Assembly (NCBI GenBank): GCA_034521755.1
Contig: JAXHMB010000004.1
Location: forward strand, 558,001-622,000
Reading direction: 5' to 3'
DNA: 64,000 bases
Origin: JAXHMB01 sp034521755
GTDB taxonomy: Bacteria; Bacteroidota; Rhodothermia; Balneolales; Balneolaceae
Shown here: piece by piece, positions 26,593 to 34,368 of the stretch
Layout: each line of letters begins with the position of its first letter
Position numbering within the stretch: the first letter of the stretch is position 1
The notes under the pieces: generated by a model
What the model was told of the DNA's origin: nothing
The model's input: the letters and a program-made list of their open reading frames with translations, nothing else
Databases searched by the model: none
Position numbers and translations under genes: made by a program

Positions 26593-27976
26593 GACAGGGA
26601 CTCACTGCCGAAAGCAAAAGCAAAAATAATGCATAGGGGACAATAATGGTCAAGCCGGGAATAACTATGGCATTAGCCAATGGACCAATCAGGGAAAATT
26701 CGCCAAAATAATAGCTTAACAGCGGGAACAGCCCAACCTGAACCACAATTGAAACCAGTATGATCATCAGCAATTTGCCATGCCAGCGAAAGCGAATAGC
26801 AGGCGGGAGTGTTTTATTGATAGCAGGCATTACCAGTAGAATGATATATACGGCGCCAAAGGAAAGCTGAAAACCTATTTCAAAAAGCTCGGCCGGATCA
26901 AATAGAAGAATGATAACAGCCGCCAGTGCTGTGAGATTAATAGTATCACGTACTTTGTTGAAAAGGCGCCCATACATAATAAATCCACCGGTGATGGATG
27001 CCCGGGTAACCGATGCAGAGAAGCCGGTTAGTCCTGCATAGAAAAAGAGGAGGCCAATTAAAAAGATCAGTCCAATTTGTCTCCCATATTTAAACGTCCA
27101 GACATAGGGAATTAAAAACCAGAAAGGAGCCAGTAAAAAACCAACATGCAAACCCGAAACAGCCATAATATGTGAAAGGCCCACGCGAGAAAAAGCAATT
27201 TTTTCATCTCTGTCCAGCTCATTTTTATAGCCTATTAATAATGCCTTGGCCAATGATTGGGTTTCAGAGCCAAAGTTTTGGTCAATCAGATTGAGTGTCG
27301 CTTGACGAATATTGGACCAGCTGTATGTTTCTTTGGATGACTGGATGAAAATGACTGAGTCAACGCCCACTTGAGTAAATATATCCAGAGAAGCCAGATA
27401 GTTTTTATAATCGAACTGGTAGGGATTTCGCTTAGCTTCCAGTGGATAAACAGTAGCTTCAAAAGCAATCTGATCTCCCAGACTGAGATTATCCGGCAAA
27501 GGCATTTTATCAGGGTTCCAAACCGCCCTAATATTGACAGGAGATGTCGTCTTTACTGAGTCACTGAAAGTGATGCCCAGGGTTTCGACATCAAGCTGAA
27601 ATTTGCCGGTGTTGGTTTGTTTTAAAGAATGAAGCTCACCTTCAACCCGAATTGTTTCCCAAGTATAAATATCCAACAAATTTTGGGTTAAGGGTTTTTG
27701 AGAATTTGTTTGAAAGGCATGCCAAAAACCGCCGAAAGATACGGTAAGAAACAGGTAGAAGATTATAGAAAGCCGAAAATGAACCGTATTAAAAGATCTT
27801 GTTGAAAGGTAGTTGAACAGGAAGAAAAATGCTGCAAAGCTGAACAATACGATACCCCAAAACATTATTGGAATAGAAAAAAACCGGCTGATTAAAATAC
27901 CGGTAATAAGCAGCAACGCAATTCGCACAGCCGGGTAACTGGCAAAAGGGAAGCGATATGTTGTTTGAGAGCCCAC
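26543..27976 (-). CDS. comEC: ComEC/Rec2 DNA uptake channel, N-terminal part (frameshifted)
   Basis: Residues 1-100 contain several membrane helices. An OB-fold-like DUF4131 region follows (VRAVWNPDKMPLPDNLSLGDQI type) and then the Competence domain (ALLIGYKNELDRDEKIAFSR, GLSHIMAVSGLHVGFLLAPF, AGLTGFSASVTRASITGG). The protein forms the inner-membrane pore that carries single-stranded DNA in transformation. The good sequence ends at LLLLSAVSP; the last 18 residues are out of frame. Removing one C from CCC (minus strand, 26597-26599) gives LSAVSPVMGALLNIPAEW and joins the halves. Intact ComEC would be about 800 residues. Confidence 0.88.
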   Translation of the reverse strand: MGSQTTYRFPFASYPAVRIALLLITGILISRFFSIPIMFWGIVLFSFAAFFFLFNYLSTRSFNTVHFRLSIIFYLFLTVSFGGFWHAFQTNSQKPLTQNLLDIYTWETIRVEGELHSLKQTNTGKFQLDVETLGITFSDSVKTTSPVNIRAVWNPDKMPLPDNLSLGDQIAFEATVYPLEAKRNPYQFDYKNYLASLDIFTQVGVDSVIFIQSSKETYSWSNIRQATLNLIDQNFGSETQSLAKALLIGYKNELDRDEKIAFSRVGLSHIMAVSGLHVGFLLAPFWFLIPYVWTFKYGRQIGLIFLIGLLFFYAGLTGFSASVTRASITGGFIMYGRLFNKVRDTINLTALAAVIILLFDPAELFEIGFQLSFGAVYIILLVMPAINKTLPPAIRFRWHGKLLMIILVSIVVQVGLFPLLSYYFGEFSLIGPLANAIVIPGLTIIVPYALFLLLLSAVSPCHGSIAQYPCRMVSSKP

Positions 27977-28215
27977 ATATGTATGACCAGTTAGGCACCG
28001 AAACCTTACAGGTAATAGTTTATTTTAGTTTGATGCAAGGGGGGCAAGCGCTAAGAAGTTATATTCTACAAATTATAGTTCTGCAGAAATTAATTTCTAC
28101 TATTAATTATATGGAGGCTCATCGATACTTATTAAATTTTGTATCATCAATTTGAAATTGAGCTCCTGCTCATTATAATGCAGAAAATGATTATCAATAA
28201 ATAAAAACTCTTGTT

Positions 28216-29235
28216 ATGGGCATCTTCAAAAAACATGTTCTTTGTGTACTTCCAATATTTCTGTTAATTAGCTGCACCCAAAACTCATCCAACCATAACA
28301 CCACGCAAAAAGAATGGGCTATTGTCCTTCATGGCGGAGCGGGTACCATTTCCAAGGACTTGCCCGATTCAATCAAACAGGCTTATATGGATGATCTGGA
28401 CGAAGCACTTACTATTGGCGAAGATGCGCTGAAAAATGGAGAAGCGGCCCTGGATGTCGTAGAAAAAGTGATCAATTATCTTGAGGATAATCCAAAGTTT
28501 AATGCCGGAAAAGGAGCCGTATTTACCCATGAAGGAGCTCATGAGCTTGATGCAGCCATCATGGTAGGGAACACGCATGAGGCGGGAACTATTACCGGAG
28601 TTAAAACTGTGAAGAATCCTATTTCTCTGGCTCGTTATGTGATGGAAAATTCCAAGCACGTGATGTTTGCAGGAGATGGAGCTGAAGAGTATGCCGATCA
28701 AACAGATTTGGAGCGCGTTGATCAAGAGTATTTTTATACCCAAAACAGATATGAGGCCTATCAACGAGCACTCAGTGAAGATGATCAGTCCAGTTTGATA
28801 ACTCCTGAAAAAACCTATTGGGAAGACAAGAAATTTGGCACCGTGGGTTGTGTTGTGCTTGACAAAAACGGGACTATTGTTGCAGGGACATCCACCGGCG
28901 GCATGACCAATAAAAAATATGGGCGCGTAGGCGATGTTCCCATTGTCGGTTCAGGAACTTATGCAAGCGAAGTTGTTGGTGTTTCAATGACCGGTTGGGG
29001 AGAGAAAATTATGCGAGCAGTTTCAGGTCATACTGTAAGCAGTTATATGAAATTTAAAGACGCTTCACTACAAGAAGCCGGAGACTATTTGCTTACGGAT
29101 GTATTGAAACCCGGAGAGGCCGGTATGATTGCTGTAGATAAGTATGGCAATACCTATACCAAAATGAATACCAGCGGCATGTTCAGAGGCAGTGCAGACT
29201 CGGAAGGGAATAGAGAGGTAGCCATTTGGGAGTAG
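28216..29235 (+). CDS. Isoaspartyl peptidase / plant-type L-asparaginase, lipoprotein
   Basis: A 339-residue Ntn-hydrolase precursor. The N-terminus is a lipoprotein signal (VLPIFLLISCTQNSS, with lipobox LISC). AIVLHGGAGT starts the alpha chain. The autocleavage site is before the threonine of KKFGTVGCVVLD (about residue 210), which becomes the N-terminal nucleophile of the beta chain. STGGMTNKKYGRVGDVPIVG and the GTYAS motif complete the active site. The enzyme removes isoaspartyl residues from peptides or hydrolyses asparagine; the lipid anchor puts it in the envelope. It stands alone, divergent from comEC. Confidence 0.92.
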   Translation: MGIFKKHVLCVLPIFLLISCTQNSSNHNTTQKEWAIVLHGGAGTISKDLPDSIKQAYMDDLDEALTIGEDALKNGEAALDVVEKVINYLEDNPKFNAGKGAVFTHEGAHELDAAIMVGNTHEAGTITGVKTVKNPISLARYVMENSKHVMFAGDGAEEYADQTDLERVDQEYFYTQNRYEAYQRALSEDDQSSLITPEKTYWEDKKFGTVGCVVLDKNGTIVAGTSTGGMTNKKYGRVGDVPIVGSGTYASEVVGVSMTGWGEKIMRAVSGHTVSSYMKFKDASLQEAGDYLLTDVLKPGEAGMIAVDKYGNTYTKMNTSGMFRGSADSEGNREVAIWE

Positions 29236-29256
29236 GTTAAGGCAAATAGTTTCCAA

Positions 29257-29491
29257 GTTTAACCCGAATTATTCACGAAGGTGGTATAATTTATGGGTTA
29301 AGCCATTGTTTTTTTAATAACAGAAAATAATTAATAGCCCAAATTTGGGTCATTGCCCGAGGCTACGAAATTTACCTGCATGCTACGTTGAATAAAAAAT
29401 AGTATGCTCAACGTACCTCAGTACGTTTCTGCGTCCATTTTCCATTCGCCTTGCTTGCAACCAAATTTCTTGGTGAATAATCCGGGTTAAG
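29257..29491. repeat. 235-bp element bounded by an imperfect 23-bp inverted repeat
   Basis: The left end GTTTAACCCGAATTATTCAC (from 29257) and the right end GGTGAATAATCCGGGTTAAG (to about 29491) are inverted copies with three or so mismatches. The interior contains GCTCAACGTACCTCAGTACG, a further palindrome, and no ORF. The layout resembles a MITE-like or REP-like intergenic element. It fills nearly all of the 306-bp gap between two convergent genes. Confidence 0.6.
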
Positions 29492-29541
29492 CTTTTTGAG
29501 ATAGCGAAGGATTTAAATTCTTCGCTATTGTATTGTCTTAA

Positions 29542-30321
29542 CTATTCAAATCCCTTGTAAAATTTCTCTCTCAGCTCCTGAACATAAATACCTATGTCGT
29601 TTCGCAGCTCAAAAAGCCGCCCATGTATTTCGGCATAGTGGTCAGCTGTCATGATGGGAGCTTCTTTGAGGTTTTCCTGAAGCAGGGTAAGCGCATTGTT
29701 GGCACAATAAAGTGCTTTTTTGGTATAGGCGATATTTCCTCCCAGAAAATCAATTTCAAAACCGAAGGAATAGCCACCGGCCAGTTTGGCACCAATTTTT
29801 AGGATGTTGGCAACAAACTCATTGTACTGCGGGCTCAGATATTTTGGGTGAATGCCTTCAGACCATTGCAAGATATAGGCGGCCATTTCACGAGCTTCAT
29901 TATAAATATCCAGTGATTCAATAGAGCCATAGTCCGACATGGCATACTCGTCACTGAGCTCTTTCCATTCTTCTCCTTCGTCGAAATCATCTATCTCTTC
30001 ATCAAAGAGAAAATCTTCCTCATCCAGCTCATCATAGAAAAAGTCATCGAGATCATCTTCAAACTCATCTTCATCCCACTCTTCATCATCTTCATCAGGG
30101 AAATAGGCCTCTTCAATCTGAAGTTCTTCTTCTATAAAAGCATCTACGGCTTCATGTTCATCAGAATTTTCCCGGAGGAGGGTTATCCATCGGGGAATAT
30201 TTCCGGAGGGGTCTGGAGCTATAAAATTTCGAAGTTGCTGGCTCTTTTTTTCAATTTCATCCAGATGAGCTTCCCAGCGATGCTCATCCCAGATATGGTC
30301 GTCAAATCCACCGTTTGGCAT
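29542..30321 (-). CDS. Conserved-looking acidic protein of unknown function
   Basis: I do not recognise this 259-residue protein. Residues 1-70 are mixed and helical (HIWDEHRWEAHLDEIEKKSQ). About 75-125 is an extremely acidic stretch with nearly every residue Asp, Glu, Phe or Tyr (DFFYDELDEEDFLFDEEIDD). Residues 130-259 are a compact helical domain (ARE MAAYILQWSEGIHPKYLS type, and NNALTLLQENLKEAP). No signal peptide or membrane helix is present, so it should be cytosolic. Single gene; no functional context beyond punA upstream on the same strand. Confidence 0.6.
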   Translation of the reverse strand: MPNGGFDDHIWDEHRWEAHLDEIEKKSQQLRNFIAPDPSGNIPRWITLLRENSDEHEAVDAFIEEELQIEEAYFPDEDDEEWDEDEFEDDLDDFFYDELDEEDFLFDEEIDDFDEGEEWKELSDEYAMSDYGSIESLDIYNEAREMAAYILQWSEGIHPKYLSPQYNEFVANILKIGAKLAGGYSFGFEIDFLGGNIAYTKKALYCANNALTLLQENLKEAPIMTADHYAEIHGRLFELRNDIGIYVQELREKFYKGFE

Positions 30322-30443
30322 AGACGTAGACTTGGTTGATGAGTTTATGTTAGTACTACTGAATTAAAACGAAAACTTTCGCAAACAGTCAATAGCTTTA
30401 AATAAAATTACTACTTTTTCTGGGAAAAAGCACCTGTTTTTAA

Positions 30444-31289
30444 CTAAAGTTTTTCAAGCACTCCAATAATAACCTGGGTCATTTTGGGTTCAGCCATGCC
30501 GGCTGCTTCAAGTACGTCTTCAATATTTACCGGCTCCAGCGCATCGGGGAAACACTCATCGGTAATGACTGAAACACCGAGCACTTCCATGCTCATATGC
30601 ACAGCAGCAATCACTTCAGGTACCGTGCTCATGCCTACCACATCTGCACCAATTAAGCGAAGGAATCGATATTCAGCTTTGGTCTCCAACATGGGCCCAC
30701 TGAGTGCCAGGTAAACACCCTGGTGCATTTTTATGCCTTTTTCCAGGGCAACATTTTCAGCTATCTCCATCAGGCGCTCGGTATAAGGTTCACTCATGTC
30801 CGGAAAGCGCGGACCAAGTTCGTCATCATTGGGGCCAATAAGAGGATTATCGCCGAGCATGTTAATATGATCATTAATCAGCATGATATCGCCGCGGCTA
30901 AAGTTGGTATTCAATCCGCCACATGCATTACTGACAATCAGGGTATCGGTGCTCAGGGCTTTTAGCACGCGAATAGGAAAGGCAATCTCCTGCATGGTGT
31001 AGCCTTCGTAGTAGTGAAAGCGTCCCTGCATGGCTACAATTTCTTTGCCGCCAAGAGTGCCGAAAAGCAGTTTCCCTGCATGACTCTCCACGGTAGATAC
31101 AGGGAAATACGGGATATCAGCGTAAGAAATGGTGTGGGCGATATCAATTTCATCAGCAAGATGACCCAGGCCGGTTCCAAGAATAAGTAAATAGTTGGGT
31201 CGCATCTCGGTTTGATCCTGAATGAAATCCAGGGCTTCGTCGCGTTTTGTTCGGAATTCTTCAACAGTTTCTCGTGGCATGTACGGCAA
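30444..31289 (-). CDS. punA: Purine nucleoside phosphorylase, trimeric (class II) type
   Basis: A 281-residue enzyme that splits purine nucleosides with phosphate into base and ribose-1-phosphate. GTGLGHLADEI is the phosphate loop, FHYYEGYTMQEI holds the catalytic histidine region, SNACGGLNTNFSRGDIMLI is the class signature, and GADVVGMSTVPEVIAAVHM the methionine/phosphate site. The substrate-contacting position that is Asn in mammalian PNP (ITN) is Asp here (VITDECF), which may alter 6-oxo against 6-amino purine preference. 73 bp downstream of the DivIVA-like gene. Confidence 0.92.
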   Translation of the reverse strand: MPYMPRETVEEFRTKRDEALDFIQDQTEMRPNYLLILGTGLGHLADEIDIAHTISYADIPYFPVSTVESHAGKLLFGTLGGKEIVAMQGRFHYYEGYTMQEIAFPIRVLKALSTDTLIVSNACGGLNTNFSRGDIMLINDHINMLGDNPLIGPNDDELGPRFPDMSEPYTERLMEIAENVALEKGIKMHQGVYLALSGPMLETKAEYRFLRLIGADVVGMSTVPEVIAAVHMSMEVLGVSVITDECFPDALEPVNIEDVLEAAGMAEPKMTQVIIGVLEKL

Positions 31290-31362
31290 TGCTAGATTAA
31301 TGGATTAACGAATAAAAAAGATGATATGAAAATATCAGGTAAAAATTTAGGGATGCTCGGCC

Positions 31363-31983
31363 TTAGTCTATTTCATCAATGAGGTCATCCACATCTTCAG
31401 CTCCGGGAGGAATAGTTTGCGGATCTTCTTGTTGGGCTGATTGCTTATTCTTGGCAGAGCTTTTGGTGTTAACTTTTTTCGTGAACTCTTCTGTAATAGC
31501 TTCTTCGCTTTTAGGAATCTCAAAAAGCTCTGCCTCGTCTTTAGAAAATTGTTCGAGTGACTCCTGGGCCAATTCCAGATAGGAGCGAATACCACCAATA
31601 ATCTCCTTTCGGCGGTCAAGCAGCCGCAGAATACTTTGACGAATTTGTTGTCTCTGTTGGGTAGCTTCGCGAATAATATTCTCTGCTTCCATCTCAGCTT
31701 TTTCAATTTTATTTTTGGCGTCTTTTCTAGCGCCGGAAAGCTTTTGTTCAGCAGATTCCTTGGCAGTTTGCAGGGTTTCATGCAGAGCGGATTCTACACG
31801 CTCGTAGTGTTTAAGTTTTTCTTCTAAATTTTCAATCTTTTTTTCCAGCTCACGATTTCGGGTAACCAAATGCTCCCATTCGTTGGACATCAGGTTTAGA
31901 AAAGCTTTGACTTCAGCTGTGTCATATCCACGAAGGGACTTCTCAAAGTTTTGTTGTTTTATTTCAAGTGCTGTGAGTTTCAT
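31363..31983 (-). CDS. DivIVA-domain coiled-coil protein
   Basis: A 206-residue protein with the DivIVA N-terminal membrane-binding signature (LTALEIKQQNFEKSLRGYDT, then EVKAFLNLMSNEWEHL). A long coiled coil follows (about residues 35-135). The C-terminal tail is disordered, acidic and proline-containing, ending in EDVDDLIDEID. DivIVA proteins recognise negatively curved membrane and organise polar or septal processes. Context: yggS and four small membrane proteins lie immediately upstream on the same strand, echoing the yggS-divIVA neighbourhood next to the Gram-positive division cluster. Its precise target here is unknown. Confidence 0.85.
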   Translation of the reverse strand: MKLTALEIKQQNFEKSLRGYDTAEVKAFLNLMSNEWEHLVTRNRELEKKIENLEEKLKHYERVESALHETLQTAKESAEQKLSGARKDAKNKIEKAEMEAENIIREATQQRQQIRQSILRLLDRRKEIIGGIRSYLELAQESLEQFSKDEAELFEIPKSEEAITEEFTKKVNTKSSAKNKQSAQQEDPQTIPPGAEDVDDLIDEID

Positions 31984-32025
31984 AATGGATATATTTGCCC
32001 TAAATATTAGCTGGTAGTTGAACCG

Positions 32026-32349
32026 TTACTCCCGCAACATGTTCCTAAGGTTTCCGTCATCTTCTTTGGCACCTTCTTGCTGGGAATCTTCGATTTCGAT
32101 GGTTTCTTTTGGTTCTTCAATTTGTTTTGTTCCAGAACTACTGTCGTCAGAAACAATAGCTTCCAGGTTCTGTATTCTTTTTTCTGACTCCTTCTTATAT
32201 TTCATAAACGCCTTGGCTAATCGCTCAAATGTGTCATCATCGTAGCCTGCATTGCTTTTCTGGATCTTCATCTTAATAAGCTTATAAATGCCAAAGCATA
32301 CAAAAGCTGAAAATGAAAAAACGGTAACGATAGCAACTATTTCTTCCAT
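32026..32349 (-). CDS. PspB-like small membrane protein, paralog 1
   Basis: A 107-residue protein with an N-terminal transmembrane helix (about residues 4-24), then a basic helix, FERLAKAFMKYKKESEKRIQ, NLEAIVSD and an acidic tail. The block FERLAKAFM...RIQNLEAI resembles the helix of E. coli PspB, a regulator of the phage-shock envelope stress response. It shares QIEEPKETIEIED and the terminal NLRNMLRE with the next two paralogs. The gap to the next gene (divIVA-like) is 42 bp. Molecular role unknown. Confidence 0.7.
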   Translation of the reverse strand: MEEIVAIVTVFSFSAFVCFGIYKLIKMKIQKSNAGYDDDTFERLAKAFMKYKKESEKRIQNLEAIVSDDSSSGTKQIEEPKETIEIEDSQQEGAKEDDGNLRNMLRE

Positions 32350-32360
32350 GGTCTCAAGTT

Positions 32361-32582
32361 TTATTCCCGTAGCATATTGTTAAGGTTTCCATTGTCTGCC
32401 TCTTCCTTAGTCTTTTCTTCTTGATCTTCAATTTCAATTGTTTCTTTAGGTGCCTCAATTTGGTTAGGCTCTATATGATTCTTTTCCTTGAGGAGTGATT
32501 CCAACTTTCTGAAACGCTTTTCAGATTGTTCTTTATGCCTCATAAATGCTTTGGCCAGTCGTTCGAATGTTTCTTCATTCAT
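32361..32582 (-). CDS. PspB-like protein, paralog 2, soluble part only
   Basis: A 73-residue ORF starting MNEETFERLAKAFMRHKEQS. It carries the family blocks RKLESLLKE, QIEAPKETIEIED and the conserved end NLNNMLRE, but lacks the membrane anchor seen in its neighbours. A decayed anchor is still readable just upstream (32583-32710) in a different frame, so this is probably a truncated gene whose product, if made, would be cytosolic. It lies 11 bp upstream of paralog 1. Confidence 0.55.
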   Translation of the reverse strand: MNEETFERLAKAFMRHKEQSEKRFRKLESLLKEKNHIEPNQIEAPKETIEIEDQEEKTKEEADNGNLNNMLRE

Positions 32583-32710
32583 CCTGAATTATTTCTGTTA
32601 ATCCATGACTTGATGAGGTCCAGTATCTTGGCTCCTAAATAACCAACCAAAGCAAAAGCACCAATTGCTCCTACCAACAGCTACTATAGCAAGTGTTCAA
32701 ATTCCATCAT
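32583..32710 (-). pseudogene. Decayed membrane-anchor segment of PspB-like paralog 2
   Basis: Minus-strand reading from the ATG at 32707 or 32710 gives MEFEHLL, then two TAG stops, then VGAIGAFALVGYLGAKILDL and IKSWINRNNSG, then a TGA one frame away from MNEETFER. A hydrophobic helix followed by a polar linker is exactly what precedes FERLAKAF in the neighbours. At least one indel (GGATG for GGAATG near 32580) and the two in-frame stops break it. Decay and sequencing error cannot be told apart here. Confidence 0.6.
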
Positions 32711-32732
32711 GCCACTCATATCTAATATGAGT

Positions 32733-33047
32733 TTACTCGCGCAACATGTTGCTTAGATTACTATTTCCGGATTTCGATTTTTGCTCTTTTTCATCTTCAA
32801 TTTCAATGGTATTCTTGGGTTCTTCAATTTGAGTGGGAGAAGTGTCTGTATCATCCGCAATGATTGCTTCCAGATTCTGGATACGCCGCTCAGCATCTTT
32901 TTTATGCCTCATAAACGCTTTGGCCAGCCGTTCAAATACTTCCTGATCAATACCACCGGCTTGTCTTCTGTTTTTAAGCCAAGATGTAATAATACCTGTG
33001 GCACAACCTATGGCAACAATTGTTATGACAAAAATTTCTCCTTCCAT
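32733..33047 (-). CDS. PspB-like small membrane protein, paralog 3
   Basis: About 104 residues from the ATG at 33047, which overlaps the TGA of paralog 4 (TGATG) and implies coupling. A GTG lies one codon earlier. One transmembrane helix (EIFVITIVAIGCATGIITSW), a basic NRR stretch, FERLAKAFMRHKKDAERRIQ, NLEAIIADD, an acidic linker with QIEEPKNTIEIED, and the conserved C-terminus NLSNMLRE. Same architecture as paralogs 1 and 2. Function unknown; PspB-like by helix pattern. Confidence 0.72.
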   Translation of the reverse strand: MEGEIFVITIVAIGCATGIITSWLKNRRQAGGIDQEVFERLAKAFMRHKKDAERRIQNLEAIIADDTDTSPTQIEEPKNTIEIEDEKEQKSKSGNSNLSNMLRE

Positions 33048-33367
33048 CACTTGCTCCTTTGCTTATTTGCAATATCAGAAACAGTCTTTTTGTTTTCTTC
33101 AGCCTGATCCATCTCATCAATTTCAATCTCTTTCATGCCTGCTCCGGCGCCGGTTTTAAACTCATCCGGTTCACCTGCAGCGATGGCTTCCAGATTCTCA
33201 ATACGAGTTTTAAGTGAATTGACCAGCTTGCGGACTTCATCAACCTCTTTTTGGTTCTGGTCACTCTTGTTCATCATCTTCATTTTGTTTTTTTGATGTT
33301 CAATAAACATCCCACCGGCACCTATAGCTAACGATGCTAAAACAATGATAAAAACCCAACTTGGCAT
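33047..33367 (-). CDS. PspB-like small membrane protein, paralog 4 (most divergent)
   Basis: A 106-residue protein with an N-terminal transmembrane helix (WVFIIVLASLAIGAGGMF), a Lys/Met-rich juxtamembrane stretch, and a coiled coil with VRKLVNSLKTRIENLEAIAA. It keeps the acidic KEIEIDEMDQ element but ends in KKTVSDIANKQRSK rather than the NLxNMLRE tail of the other three. First of the tandem set, 81 bp after yggS. Likely oldest or specialised member. Confidence 0.7.
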   Translation of the reverse strand: MPSWVFIIVLASLAIGAGGMFIEHQKNKMKMMNKSDQNQKEVDEVRKLVNSLKTRIENLEAIAAGEPDEFKTGAGAGMKEIEIDEMDQAEENKKTVSDIANKQRSK

Positions 33368-33448
33368 AATAAAAGTCTTTTAGTGAATATTTTAAGTAAT
33401 GTACTAAATCTTAATGATTTTGAAAGGTTAGTTATACCCAAAATTGCG

Positions 33449-34147
33449 CTAATAGTTACGTTCACCAAAAATAGCCCGTCCTACCCGTACCATCGTTGAT
33501 CCTTCTTCAATAGCTACTTCCAGGTCATTGGTCATACCCATAGACAGGTGCTCCAGCTGTATATTCTCACAGTTATATGATTGATGCTCTTCTAAAAGTT
33601 CTCTTAAAAGCCGGAACTCACCGCGCACTTCTTCAGGATCGTCTACCAATGTAGCAATACCCATAAGCCCTCTAACACGCGCATGTTTAAGCCCCTGGGC
33701 ATATTCGAGCACTTTTTTCAAATCTTCAGGCTCACACCCGCTTTTTTGATCTTCTCCACTGATGTTCACCTGAATGAGTGTATTAATAACCCGGTCGATG
33801 CGGGAAGCTCGTTTCTCAATTTCTCGCAGTGTTTTCTTTTTAGGAATGGCATCAATCCAGTTAACACGTTCAACCATATATTTAATCTTGTTGGTTTGCG
33901 GAGAGCCCACCATATGCCATTGAATGGCTTTATTGTCCGATTCATCCATTTTATCCTGTAGCTCTTTGGCGCGGTTTTCACCAAAATGAACCTGCCCACA
34001 ACCCGCCGCCTCTTCAATGTCCTCAAGCGGCTTGGTTTTACTGACAGCAATAAGCATTACTTCGTCGGGATCACGTCCTGCCTTATCGCATGCTTTATTG
34101 ATTCGTTGTTGCACTTTTTTAAGATTACTACAAATATCTTCAGGCAT
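33449..34147 (-). CDS. yggS: YggS-family pyridoxal phosphate homeostasis protein
   Basis: A 232-residue PLP-binding TIM-barrel protein. The N-terminal MLIAVSKTKPLEDIEEA holds the PLP lysine, followed by HFGENRAKELQDK, IQWHMVGSPQTNKIKYM, LIQVNISGEDQKSGC, LRGLMGIAT-like VRGLMGIATLV and LSMGMTNDLEVAIEEGSTMV. YggS/PROSC buffers free PLP and influences amino acid metabolism. First gene of the minus-strand run with the PspB-like genes, the DivIVA-like gene and punA; divergent from the Nif3-family gene. Confidence 0.95.
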   Translation of the reverse strand: MPEDICSNLKKVQQRINKACDKAGRDPDEVMLIAVSKTKPLEDIEEAAGCGQVHFGENRAKELQDKMDESDNKAIQWHMVGSPQTNKIKYMVERVNWIDAIPKKKTLREIEKRASRIDRVINTLIQVNISGEDQKSGCEPEDLKKVLEYAQGLKHARVRGLMGIATLVDDPEEVRGEFRLLRELLEEHQSYNCENIQLEHLSMGMTNDLEVAIEEGSTMVRVGRAIFGERNY

Positions 34148-34368
34148 AAATTTTGAGAAAATGGTTATAAATTGGTGTTGAACGATTACATAGAAAATAA
34201 GCTTTTAACAAAGAGATTTAAATCGTATTTTTAGAGTCTGAAATAATAAATTAACAACATATACGTATTGCTTTCGCGTATCACTTATTCCGACTTTTGT
34301 TATTTGTTATCGCTGATGGATCACTGCACTGCTAAAGGTAAATTTAAAATTGGAGGCAGGTAGCAGAA

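Noticed and set aside
32026..33367. Toxin-antitoxin or phage small-gene cluster
   Set aside because: The small proteins are paralogs with anchors and shared tails on the strand of yggS and divIVA; there are no phage genes or toxin folds.
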